A DNA stretch of 64,000 nt, from NCBI RefSeq assembly GCF_017599345.1, contig NZ_JAGFVL010000040.1:62001-126000 (forward strand). The letters are read 5' to 3'. A program made the translations under genes and the position numbers. Positions 48,756-57,500 of this stretch are shown here, piece by piece; the stretch's first letter is position 1; the number at the start of each line of letters is the position of its first letter. Source of the DNA: Gracilibacillus suaedae. GTDB taxonomy: Bacteria > Bacillota > Bacilli > Bacillales > Amphibacillaceae. The notes under the pieces were generated by a model. It ran no database searches. It was given only the letters and a program-made list of their open reading frames with translations, and was not told the origin of the DNA.

Positions 48756-49295
48756 TTGGCAGATAATGAGTGGAAGATAAGCCATAGCTCAACTACACAA
48801 GTAGATCGGTTTAAAATAACGATCGATGAAGTATTACTTGCAAATGAACAGACACAGAATTTTTCGTATATTGAATTTCGTGATGGTGTCTGTGTTTTGG
48901 CATTAACAGATGATAATAAAGTGATTATGTTAAAACAATATCGCCATCCATTACAATCCACTGAACTAGAATTTCCTGCAGGTATGATTGAAGAAGATGA
49001 AGAACCTCTTTACGCAGCAAAACGGGAATTACTAGAGGAAACAGGATATCAGGCAGAAGAGTGGCAATCTCTCGATTATTTCTATCCATCTCCTGGTTCC
49101 ACAACCGAAAAAATCCACTTATATCTAGCAACAAAAGCAACAAAGATAGATGACCAATTCTTAGACGAGCTAGAAAACATCGAGGTTGAAATAGTAAGTA
49201 TGAAAGATTTTTGCAAACTGGTAGAGCAAGGGATTTTCCGCCATGGTGCCGGTCTTGCTTGTTGGGCTAGATATTTAAGTATGTCTTTCAATTAA
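48756..49295 (+). CDS. NUDIX hydrolase, ADP-ribose pyrophosphatase type
   Basis: A 179-residue NUDIX protein. The NUDIX box reads GMIEEDEEPLYAAKRELLEE then TGY (near 74-96), matching GX5EX7REUXEEXGU. The N-terminal FRDGVCVLALTDDNKVIMLKQYRHPL and the SPGSTTEKIHLYLA segment are typical of ADP-ribose pyrophosphatases. The start is TTG at 48756 after GAGGGAG. It hydrolyses nucleoside-diphosphate sugars such as ADP-ribose to AMP and a sugar phosphate. Confidence 0.88.
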   Translation: MADNEWKISHSSTTQVDRFKITIDEVLLANEQTQNFSYIEFRDGVCVLALTDDNKVIMLKQYRHPLQSTELEFPAGMIEEDEEPLYAAKRELLEETGYQAEEWQSLDYFYPSPGSTTEKIHLYLATKATKIDDQFLDELENIEVEIVSMKDFCKLVEQGIFRHGAGLACWARYLSMSFN

Positions 49296-49324
49296 TTCTT
49301 TTTTAAAAAAGCTTGATCCATACT

Positions 49325-49365
49325 AGTGTCTGCAAGAATTGATTTAATCATGCAGACACTTTTTT
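49325..49365 (+). terminator. Intrinsic terminator after the NUDIX gene
   Basis: AGTGTCTGCA and TGCAGACACT form a perfect ten-base stem followed by TTTTT. Confidence 0.88.
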
Positions 49366-49417
49366 ATAAATCGTCCATAAGGTTAATTCTTAGAAACACT
49401 TCTTTGAGAGCTAAACA

Positions 49418-49453
49418 AAAAAGCTAAAGCCTTTTTCAGACTTTAGCTTTTGA
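49418..49453 (-). terminator. Intrinsic terminator of the LCP gene
   Basis: On the minus strand AAAAGCTAAAG and CTTTAGCTTTT pair, followed by TTG and more T; the stem includes the stop codon of the gene. Confidence 0.85.
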
Positions 49454-50366
49454 TCATGTCCCTCACTTTCGCTACTTCTTCATCAGGAACTATGTAATAA
49501 TAAATACCGTCGATCGTTGTTCCCGATCCTTGTACTTGATAGCTTGTGACATTTTTCCTTGTATCAGTATAACCATTCAGTAGTGACTTCACTGCATTAA
49601 AATCAAGACTGGTAGACATGTTATTACCCATTATGTCAATCAATTCGTTCACTTTGGTAACATTTGCTACACTGGCACCTTCATCAATTATTGCTTGTAT
49701 TACATTGCGTTGGCGTTCTGTTCTTCCAAAGTCACCAGCCGGATCTTGCTTTCTCATCCTTACATATGCAAGCGTCTTTTCTCCATCCATTTCAACTGGA
49801 CCTTTTGTAAATTCATATTTGTTATCATTCCACTCTATCTCATTGTCAACAGTAATCGTTCCTAGCTCGTCCACCAACTCTTGTAAGCCTTCCATATTAA
49901 TACGAACAAAATAATCAATTTCAATATCCAGAAAATTTTGAACAGTTTGTACGGCCATATCAGCACCACCGAATGCATAGGCATGATTAATTTTATCCTC
50001 ATTACCCCTACCGACAATCAGTGTACGAGTATCTCGTGGAATACTAATTAATTGCATCTCATCTTTTTCTGGCTTTAATGATAATACCATTAAAGCATCA
50101 GATCGACCTGAATCATTCCCGCGCTGATCCACTCCTAATAACAATATGTTTAAAGGTTCAGCATTTTCCGTTTTCTCTTTAACTTTTTCCATGTCGATCG
50201 ATTCTACCGGATCATGCATTTTAGTATTGAATGTATCCTCCACATTATTCACAACCGACCAAACATAACCACCCACCGCTAAAATAATAACGAACAGAAT
50301 AATAAGGGGGGTTAATATCCACCATTTTTTTGATTTTCTTCGATTTGATCTTGTCTCCACTCTCAA
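49443..50366 (-). CDS. LytR-CpsA-Psr (LCP) family cell-wall ligase
   Basis: A 307-residue protein with a cytoplasmic basic N-terminus (TRSNRRKSKK), one membrane helix (about 14-35) and an extracellular LCP domain (about 75-260): LNILLLGVDQRGNDSGRSDALMVLSL visible in part, the conserved RDTR near 110 and FGRTERQRNVIQ near 215. LCP enzymes attach teichoic acids or other polymers to peptidoglycan. The start is TTG at 50366. Single gene with its own terminator. Confidence 0.9.
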   Translation of the reverse strand: MRVETRSNRRKSKKWWILTPLIILFVIILAVGGYVWSVVNNVEDTFNTKMHDPVESIDMEKVKEKTENAEPLNILLLGVDQRGNDSGRSDALMVLSLKPEKDEMQLISIPRDTRTLIVGRGNEDKINHAYAFGGADMAVQTVQNFLDIEIDYFVRINMEGLQELVDELGTITVDNEIEWNDNKYEFTKGPVEMDGEKTLAYVRMRKQDPAGDFGRTERQRNVIQAIIDEGASVANVTKVNELIDIMGNNMSTSLDFNAVKSLLNGYTDTRKNVTSYQVQGSGTTIDGIYYYIVPDEEVAKVRDMIKS

Positions 50367-50592
50367 TCAACATCCTATCTGATTTTCTAAATGATCTTCC
50401 ATCATTATAGCACAATAAGACCACAAAAAGGAAACTCCTTTTGCATTTTTATGGCAATATATCTCATTTTTTGTATAAGTATGTCAAAGAAATTGATTAA
50501 TCAGACACAGTGATTAACGGAAATAATATTACTTTAACGTTAAGTTGTTTATTAATAATAATTTTTTATATCATTATAAAAAAGATCACAAA

Positions 50593-50777
50593 ATGGAAGG
50601 GGAATATGGTCTGGCATATAATTTTACGATGGCCGGAATGAGCTAATCACAAAAGATGTAATCTCACAATTAGAAAAGAATGCTACTATTCAATTAAACT
50701 ATCAAAACACAACTGTCACTATTCCTGTCCAACTTTTACAATCGTATATTGTTCTACCAAAAAACAGATTTTTATAG
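50593..50777 (+). pseudogene. Frameshifted fragment of a secreted or repeat-domain protein
   Basis: Within the 495-bp gap 50367-50861 the plus strand reads MEGEYGLAYNFTMAGMS then a stop. In the -1 frame, directly adjoining, it reads ELITKDVISQLEKNATIQLN and TVTIPVQLLQSYIVLPKN to a stop at 50777. The second part looks like one strand-helix-strand unit of an extracellular domain. The switch of frame at 50640 suggests a decayed gene. The rest of the gap is AT-rich with no gene seen. Confidence 0.4.
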
Positions 50778-50861
50778 CTAACCTCGAATACTTGCATTCC
50801 GATAGCAAAAGGCAGATAATGATAACAGGAAGTTTTTCAAAAATGGAAGGAACGTGTCAAA

Positions 50862-51509
50862 ATGGGGTCTACTCATGAATTTTCAGTAAGAGAAGAAATT
50901 GCTAATTCTATTACTCATGGAATTGGAATGGCGTTAAGTATTGCCGGGTTAGTTATTTTGATCGTCTATTCATCACTATACGGTACAGTATGGCATATCG
51001 TTAGTTTTACTTTATTTGGCGTTACAATGGTACTCCTCTACACATCCTCTACTCTGTTGCACAGTCTCCGAAAAGGGAAAGCAAAAAATGTCTTTGAAAT
51101 ATTGGATCATTCATCGATCTATTTCTTTATCGCCGGTTCCTATACTCCCTTCTTATTAGTTGTTATTCGCGGATGGGAAGGTTGGACATTATTCGGCGTT
51201 ATTTGGGGACTTGCGATTGGCGGAACTATATTTAAAGCCTTCTTCGTTAAAAAGTTTTTATATTTTTCCACGATACTGTATGTATTGATGGGCTGGCTTA
51301 TTGTATTTGCTTGGCAGCCACTGGTAGAAAATATGCATCCTAACGGTCTCAAACTTTTAGTTATCGGTGGTGTATTATACACGGTTGGTGCTATTTTTTA
51401 TGTATGGCGTGGGTTTAATTATCACCATGCATTATGGCATTTATTTGTTTTAGCAGGATCAATTGCTCACTTTTTCGCTGTTTTGTTATATGTATTGCCT
51501 ATTCAATAA
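50862..51509 (+). CDS. trhA: Hemolysin III family membrane protein (TrhA/YqfA-like)
   Basis: A 215-residue seven-helix protein of the PAQR/hemolysin III superfamily: EEIANSITHGIGMALS near 10-25, the STLLHSLRK segment near 63-71, EILDHSSIYFFIAGSYTPF near 79-97 and the C-terminal HALWHLFVLAGSIAHFF with the metal-binding His residues. Despite the name, it acts in membrane homeostasis in related bacteria. AAGGAACG precedes the ATG. Confidence 0.9.
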   Translation: MGSTHEFSVREEIANSITHGIGMALSIAGLVILIVYSSLYGTVWHIVSFTLFGVTMVLLYTSSTLLHSLRKGKAKNVFEILDHSSIYFFIAGSYTPFLLVVIRGWEGWTLFGVIWGLAIGGTIFKAFFVKKFLYFSTILYVLMGWLIVFAWQPLVENMHPNGLKLLVIGGVLYTVGAIFYVWRGFNYHHALWHLFVLAGSIAHFFAVLLYVLPIQ

Positions 51510-51512
51510 TAT

Positions 51513-51547
51513 GAAAGAAGCTCCAGTAAATGGTGCTTCTTTTTTTA
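51513..51547 (+). terminator. Intrinsic terminator after the hemolysin III gene
   Basis: AAAGAAGCTCC and GGTGCTTCTTTTTTT form the stem and T run. Confidence 0.82.
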
Positions 51548-51555
51548 TCTATATG

Positions 51556-51598
51556 TGTGCATTTGATCACATCATTTCCATAACAGGAGCGATACAAT
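51556..51598 (+). promoter_or_regulatory. FNR-type class II promoter of the radical-SAM gene
   Basis: TGTGCATTTGATCACA (51556-51571) has one mismatch to TGTGA-N6-TCACA. TACAAT (51593-51598) begins 29.5 bp from its centre, exactly the geometry of the RIC promoter. It lies 59 bp upstream of the TTG start. Confidence 0.7.
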
Positions 51599-51629
51599 AT
51601 CATTAACACCTTGTTAAGGAGGTACTATA

Positions 51630-52781
51630 TTGACTCGACAACCACCGTTTTTTAAACCTAGAGACTATCATAAAGACCCTTTTATTGTTATATGGGAAGT
51701 TACACGTGCTTGTGCATTGAAATGTCTTCACTGCAGAGCTGATGCACAATATCACCGTGATCCCCGCGAATTAAATTTTAATGAGGCAAAGCAATTAATT
51801 GATCAAATCCAGTCTATGAATAACCCGCTTCTCGTATTTACTGGTGGTGACCCACTGGAACGTGAGGATTTACTGGATATTGTCCAATATGCTGTCAAAA
51901 AAGGCGTTCGAGTCTCCATGACACCATCCGCTACCCCTAATGTAACTAAAGAAGTGATGCAAAAAGCGAAAGAAGTCGGATTATCTCGTTGGGCATTCAG
52001 TATTGATGGTCCAAACAAAGAGGTACATGATTTCTTCCGGGGCACAACTGGCTCCTTTAACCGTACAATTGAAGCTATTAACTATTTACACGAACTTGGG
52101 ATGCCACTGCAAATTAATACCGTCATTTCTCAATATAATATCGATTACTTAGAAGAAATGAGAGCATTAATGGAACAATTAAATGTCGTGCTCTGGAGCG
52201 TATTCTTTCTTGTACCTGTTGGGCGTGGACAGGATAAAGATATGATTTCACCAGTTGAACATGAGAAAGTATTCCGCTGGTTATACCAAGTATCAAAGAC
52301 AGCAAGTTTTGATATTAAAACAACTGCTGCACAACATTATCGCCGTGTTGTGCTTCAGCAAAAAGCAAGAGAACAAAAAATCGAAAAAGATGATATCGCA
52401 TTTCAGAATGTCTTATCAGAAGGTGCAACAGGTACAGTGGATGGATTAGGACGAGCGCCCAAAGGTGTCAATGACGGGAATGGTTTTATTTTTATTTCTC
52501 ATATTGGAGATGTCTATCCAAGTGGTCTACTCCCTGTCAAAGTAGGAAATGTCCGTTTGCAATCATTACCTGAAATTTATCGGGAATCACCTATTTTAAA
52601 ACAGTTACGCGATCCAGATCAATATAAAGGAAAATGTGGCATTTGTGAGTTCCGTCATGTATGTGGAGGGTCTCGTTCTCGAGCTTATGCAGCAACTGGA
52701 GATTATTTGCAAAGTGAGCCGTATTGCGTCTATATACCTCGGGCGATGCGGAAGAAGGATAAACAAGGTAATTTTTTATAG
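51630..52781 (+). CDS. Radical SAM/SPASM-type protein (TIGR04053-like)
   Basis: A 383-residue radical-SAM enzyme. The 4Fe-4S motif is Cys28-x3-Cys32-x2-Cys35 (CALKCLHC), followed by the GGDP SAM-binding segment near 71-74 and SIDGPNKEVHDFFRG near 123-137. A C-terminal Cys cluster (CGICEFRHVCGG near 335-346, plus a later Cys) resembles SPASM auxiliary-cluster domains. It is related to the heme-biosynthesis/peptide-maturase radical-SAM group; I see no precursor peptide gene beside it. The start is TTG after GGAGG. The FNR-type promoter suggests anaerobic expression. Confidence 0.85.
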   Translation: MTRQPPFFKPRDYHKDPFIVIWEVTRACALKCLHCRADAQYHRDPRELNFNEAKQLIDQIQSMNNPLLVFTGGDPLEREDLLDIVQYAVKKGVRVSMTPSATPNVTKEVMQKAKEVGLSRWAFSIDGPNKEVHDFFRGTTGSFNRTIEAINYLHELGMPLQINTVISQYNIDYLEEMRALMEQLNVVLWSVFFLVPVGRGQDKDMISPVEHEKVFRWLYQVSKTASFDIKTTAAQHYRRVVLQQKAREQKIEKDDIAFQNVLSEGATGTVDGLGRAPKGVNDGNGFIFISHIGDVYPSGLLPVKVGNVRLQSLPEIYRESPILKQLRDPDQYKGKCGICEFRHVCGGSRSRAYAATGDYLQSEPYCVYIPRAMRKKDKQGNFL

Positions 52782-52827
52782 ATTATTCATGATTTCAGCA
52801 ATGTCATATCTCATCACTATCAAATTT

Positions 52828-52955
52828 GTTTTCATCACGTTACTAATCGTCTGTAAGCCCTCCACTTCAAACTTCAAGTAACACGAGGATAGTTTAGGGT
52901 TAACAAAAGAGTTCCACTAATGCTTAGTAGGGGCAAAACCCCCCCACTGAGATCT
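52828..52955 (-). repeat. Structured repeat family R2, inverted copy
   Basis: On the minus strand a stem ATCTCAGTGGGG / CCCCTACTAAG-type (52916-52952) is followed by about 60 bases and then GAAGTGGAGGGCTTACAGAC, GATTAGTAACGTGATGAAAAC. This is the same order as the copy at 14862. It lies in the 379-bp gap 52782-53160 with the terminator at 52980; the remainder shows no gene. Confidence 0.6.
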
Positions 52956-52979
52956 GTGATAAGGCGGAAAAGGAGTAGA

Positions 52980-53011
52980 AAAGTCGTGAACACAATCACG
53001 GCTTTTTTCTT
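52980..53011 (+). terminator. Intrinsic terminator downstream of the radical-SAM gene
   Basis: AAGTCGTGA-ACACAA-TCACGGCTT followed by TTTTCTTTT. Confidence 0.82.
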
Positions 53012-53160
53012 TTACTATTGATTCATTTTGCTAATTAAATCTCACAACATTTTCATCAGTTAAAGCACTCCACTGTTCACCATTACTCTTAGATAGCATA
53101 TTTTCCCCTGTCTCTTTGCTAACTATTAAGAGAAAACTGAATGCCATATCGCTAGTTGCA

Positions 53161-53532
53161 TCAGGCATCTTTTTTCAAAACACCTATTCCAGCTAATATT
53201 ACTTTTGCATCATTAGTTAAAAAATTTAATGCTTCTTTTTCCATAAAAAGATTAGGCTTTTCTTTTATGACTAACTTAATACCTCTAACGTCGAATTGTT
53301 CAGCATACACGTTGACAGCTCTAATCGAAGCTAATTCTTTCTTATCCAAACTTCTATAACCAGATTCCTGACGCTTGATCATAAAACTTAAGATCTCCCG
53401 AGCGTTATGATTTAATAAGTGCCTTTTTTCTTTTAATATTTCAAGGTTATCCTCTATATAACGTCTGGATGTCACTAAGTCAAGATTCTCTGTAGCATGA
53501 TTGATACTTTTTATAAGTTCACTGAATCTCAT
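53161..53532 (-). CDS. Hypothetical protein, 123 aa
   Basis: A small, mostly helical, basic protein I do not recognise (MRFSELIKSINHATENLDLVTSRRYIEDNLEILKEKRH at the start, in part). The start at 53532 is preferred because AGGAGGATGGAT precedes it at six bases; the ATG six bases upstream directly touches the ribosome site. No signal peptide, membrane segment or metal motif. Single gene on the minus strand between the radical-SAM and SMR genes. Confidence 0.7.
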   Translation of the reverse strand: MRFSELIKSINHATENLDLVTSRRYIEDNLEILKEKRHLLNHNAREILSFMIKRQESGYRSLDKKELASIRAVNVYAEQFDVRGIKLVIKEKPNLFMEKEALNFLTNDAKVILAGIGVLKKDA

Positions 53533-53632
53533 ATCCATCCTCCTGATTTAAATTCAAGATAACTATATCATATATAGGTATTTTCAACCATATTTTTGTT
53601 GAAATTAATCTTTTTTTGTCGAAAAACATCTC

Positions 53633-53947
53633 TTAACCTAGCAATTTCAACCCGACTACCGCCAATATAATTAAAGATAAGAAAAAAATTCTCTTTGCAC
53701 TTTTAGATTCATTGTAAAATAAAATCCCAACAATAGCTCCGCCTGCAGCACCAATTCCGGTCCATATCGCATACCCCATGCTCATCGGAATGGTTTCTAA
53801 GGCTTTAGACAAGAACAAAAAACTGAAAGCAAAACCTGCAATCATAAAACTAAATGGTGTCTTTGATTTTTGTCTATGCCACTGATTCATCATGATTACT
53901 GCTAACATTTCAAATAAACCTGCTATAATTAAAAGTATCCAAGCCAT
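53633..53947 (-). CDS. ykkD: SMR-family guanidinium exporter subunit, YkkD-like
   Basis: A 104-residue four-helix small multidrug resistance protein. The membrane Glu (AGLFEMLAV, Glu13) needed for proton-coupled export and the helix-3 GYAIWTGIGAAGGAI motif are present. Its ATG overlaps the stop of its partner (TAATG). Together they form a heteromeric pair like B. subtilis YkkCD, which is controlled by a guanidine riboswitch; export of guanidinium is the expected job. Confidence 0.88.
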   Translation of the reverse strand: MAWILLIIAGLFEMLAVIMMNQWHRQKSKTPFSFMIAGFAFSFLFLSKALETIPMSMGYAIWTGIGAAGGAIVGILFYNESKSAKRIFFLSLIILAVVGLKLLG

Positions 53948-54279
53948 TAGTTACTTTCCTCCTTTGGTTCCGATGTCGATTTTAGGCCAATAACACCGAT
54001 CAACAGCAGCAAAATTAGTGCAATTTTAGCAAGACTAAGTTCTTCATTAAAAAAGAAAGCTCCAGCAACTACCGTCCCAACTGTTCCTAAACCTACAAAA
54101 ACGGCATAAACCGTTCCGACTGCAATCTTTTCTCCAGCCATAATTAGAAAATAAAAACTAATAATAATGGCGATAACTGTACCAATCCACTCCAAAATAT
54201 GATCGGAGTGTGTTAAGCCAATTACCCATAAAACTTCAAATACTGCAGCGATTATCACTTTTAGCCATTCTTTTAACAT
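53947..54279 (-). CDS. ykkC: SMR-family guanidinium exporter subunit, YkkC-like
   Basis: A 110-residue four-helix SMR protein with the conserved Glu15 in AAVFEVLWV and helix-3 VGTVYAVFVGLGTVGTVVAG; the C-terminal tail is acidic (SEPKEESN). AAGGAGGAAGTTGC precedes the ATG. It is the first gene after the guanidine-I riboswitch. Both subunits of the pair keep the essential Glu. Confidence 0.88.
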   Translation of the reverse strand: MLKEWLKVIIAAVFEVLWVIGLTHSDHILEWIGTVIAIIISFYFLIMAGEKIAVGTVYAVFVGLGTVGTVVAGAFFFNEELSLAKIALILLLLIGVIGLKSTSEPKEESN

Positions 54280-54372
54280 AGCAACTTCCTCCTTACTTTT
54301 TTCACGAAAGAATATTTTGATGTGCAGTAAAACTGCCTTTCATAAGAACAAATTCCACCCCAAAGTGTACTC

Positions 54373-54409
54373 AAAAAAAAGCCTAGGAGAATGAATCTCC
54401 CAGGCTTTT
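54373..54409 (-). terminator. Riboswitch-controlled terminator before the SMR pair
   Basis: On the minus strand AAAAGCCTGGGAGA and TCTCCTAGGCTTTTTTTT form a long stem with a T run. The left arm is the conserved 3' part of the aptamer, so ligand binding and termination compete. Confidence 0.85.
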
Positions 54410-54484
54410 ATCCCTCCGTGTCACAGTAGTTACTGTGTGTTTTCTCTCGGACCAGTCCAACTTGTGTTGCGGAACCCTAGAAAA
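54390..54484 (-). ncRNA. Guanidine-I riboswitch (ykkC-yxkD leader)
   Basis: On the minus strand the conserved blocks appear in order: CTAGGGTTCCG, then GGACTGGTCCGAGAGAAAAC, a variable stem (CACAGTAACTACTGTG), ACGG-GGGATAAAAGCC and TGGGAGA. These are the hallmark segments of the guanidine-I aptamer. It is followed by a terminator and then two SMR transporter genes, the classical target. Free guanidinium should stabilise the aptamer and allow read-through. Confidence 0.92.
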
Positions 54485-54507
54485 CAATTACCCTATTTTA
54501 TTGTTAA

Positions 54508-57500
54508 TTATTGTATCATCTTTTGATTTCTTTTTCTAACAATTACTAATAATCCGATCCCTAATCCTAACAATAATCCACTTGCTAACAACCAATTAAA
54601 GATGTTAGTTGCAGTGTCTGGTAAATCAATACCTCCTTTTGATTCTTCATCAGCCGCTAATACACCATAAGTTGAGAAGTGATCTACTGTTGTAGTTACG
54701 ACACCATCGCTTACGTCACCACCAATAAGCTCCCAACTATTAGTTGCTTCATTATAATAATAAATCGCTACATTTTCCGCATTTTCGTCATGTCCCATGA
54801 TTAATTGGAATTCACCAGTATAATTTTCAAAACCTTCTGGGAAAGTAAATTCAAACGTATATACATCCCCCGCAACTTTAAGGTCTCCTAAGTTTTGAGG
54901 CTGTGCTTTTTCAACAACTAAAGTCGTTCCTTCCGGTAAATCGCTTGGTAAAATCACTTTAGTTGGTGTATCGGCAATAGCGATTAGCATATCTGCAGCT
55001 ACTTCTATTTCTTCACCTACTTCAACTTTCATTTCTTTCGTGTCATTTCTTGATTTATTATTATCTTTATTCTCATCTTCTGGGGTTTCCGTTCCTTCAC
55101 TATCACCATCTTGTTCAGATTCATTACCAGGTGATTTATGATCATCTCCAGGATTATCTGGTTTTTCACCAGGCTTTTCGTCAGACCCGTCACCTGGTTC
55201 TTTATCTGAATCCTCATCTGGATCTTTATCTGGTTCTTCTATCGGATCTAACGCATATGGATCCCAGCCTTTTAATACATTTTGTACGGTCCAGTCGGCA
55301 GCTTCTTCATCTGTTAACTGTCTACGTGAATCATTGATTACTGCTCCTGGTCCTTTATTTTTATACTCATATAAACGTGCATCTTCAGGCTGTAAGCCAC
55401 TCATTGATGTCCAGCCTTCTGGTTTGATATGCTCACCAAGTTTACTTTCCATGATGACAACACTGCCAATTGCATCCGGGTTGCCACCAGCTGGCCATGG
55501 CCTGCCTAAATATACAGTTTCTGCAGGTGCATCACTCGTAAATTTACTGTCGACAAATAACATGCCGTGTTCTTCTGAAATTAATGTACTGGCTGCGGTT
55601 ACATAACCATTATTAGAGTCTGAGCCTCGATCCAATGAATGAATAACAGAATCTTCAATGACAATACTTGCGCCGCCAAAAATAAAGTCAACATCCCCTT
55701 CGATATAGACATCCCCATAATACTGCGTACCAGAATGAGCATATAACGTATCTTGATTTCCGATAAAACGGACATCATTGAAATATTGACGATCACCACT
55801 GGCATATACTGCTACAGCCTGTTTCCCTTCGACATCAGCACTTTCATCAAAGGAATTTTCCAATGTTAGATTTTCGATACGAAGATCATCAGCCCGTAGA
55901 TAGACACTGGCACTGCCACTTGTCCCAAGCGTTCCACCTACACCATTGTCACGACCAGCATAATTATCATACGTAATGATCGTATCGTTTTTGCTTTCAC
56001 CTAATAAAGTAATAAATGGTTTATTCGTTGGAATAGTGACTACTTCTTTGTACGTACCATCTTTAATAAAAATGGTGACAGGATTACGATTGTTTTCCGG
56101 AACTGCGTCAATTGCAGCTTGAACAGTCTCATAATCTCCTGATCCATCCTGTGCAACAACTAAATGACTTTCGATCTCATTCATTTCTTTTGTTTGTCCT
56201 TCCAATACTTTAATATCATCTTGTACTAATGTTCTGCCATTTACATCAACAGAGTCGGTACCTGTTACTTGAACAAATACTTTATCCGTATAGTCTCCTG
56301 TCGTTTGCATAATTTCCAACAGCTGTGTTGCCCAATGGCCTCCCCAGGAATAACCGTCTCTTCTTTCCGCTTCTATTTCCATGATATCATGTTTTATCAC
56401 ACCATCACGGCCAGAGAATATCGGTTTATTCGTACCGATTTCATAGAAACGGTACCACGCAGTTGAATTCGAATCTTCTACAAAGTATTCATTGTTAGGA
56501 TCACCGCTGACATATCTGGTATTTTCCAATTTCACTTCATCAAACCATTCTAACGCTGCTAATACAGCTTCATTAATTTCCTCGGTCTGTGGTTGAGACA
56601 TTAAATAACGAATAATCCCGACTGACTCAGATCCTGAGATGGAAGGATGCTCATATGAACGAGCTTCTCTTGGTTCATACGTATATGGATCATGCTGTGC
56701 ACACCAAGCAGTTAATTTACCATCCACTTCAATCTGTGCATTTAAAATATAGTCAACAGCTAATTCAATCGACTCCTGTGATTTGATTACATACTCTTCA
56801 CTGACCAGATCAGAATCAAATGGATAACGTTGTTCTGCCACTAAATCCAATAATTCCAATACATTAATCATTGCTTCATCATTGAAGGTTACGTAGTCAG
56901 AGTAGTTGCCCCGTTCAGGATAAACCTGTGCAAAGCCTCCTGTTTCATACTGGAGCTTGAATAAAAACTCTAAACCTTTTTCGATGCTTTCCTTATATTT
57001 AGGATCTTTCGTTTCTTGATACACCTCTGCTAAATATTGCAGCTCTGAAATGGTCGCACCATTATCAATCGTACCTAATTCAACACCATCTTCTACCCAC
57101 TCTGATCGTGATTCTTCACCATCCCAAGGACGAGTATAAATGTGTGACCAGTTTTTCGTCCATCCACCGTGATCCATTTGCCATGTTAATAGATTATCTG
57201 CTTCTTCTACAGCCGTATCTAAATCACCGGAGAATCTTGTTTCCTCAAATTCGACTGGATACTCAGCATACTCGTTCCATTCGTCTAAACTATGCATCAC
57301 AATAACTGTTTGACCAAATTGGTTAGTAGCCGTTGCCGCCTTGTCCATATTTAAATTTGTAAATCCTGGTGCTAAAAGCTCCCATCTTCTCGTCGGAGCT
57401 ACTACCTCAAGATCAGTTGGTGTAAATTCTTCAAAGTAGCCGTTTAATGTAACAACAAGTAGATTGTTAGAAACAGCGTGTACACCAGCAATATCGATGG

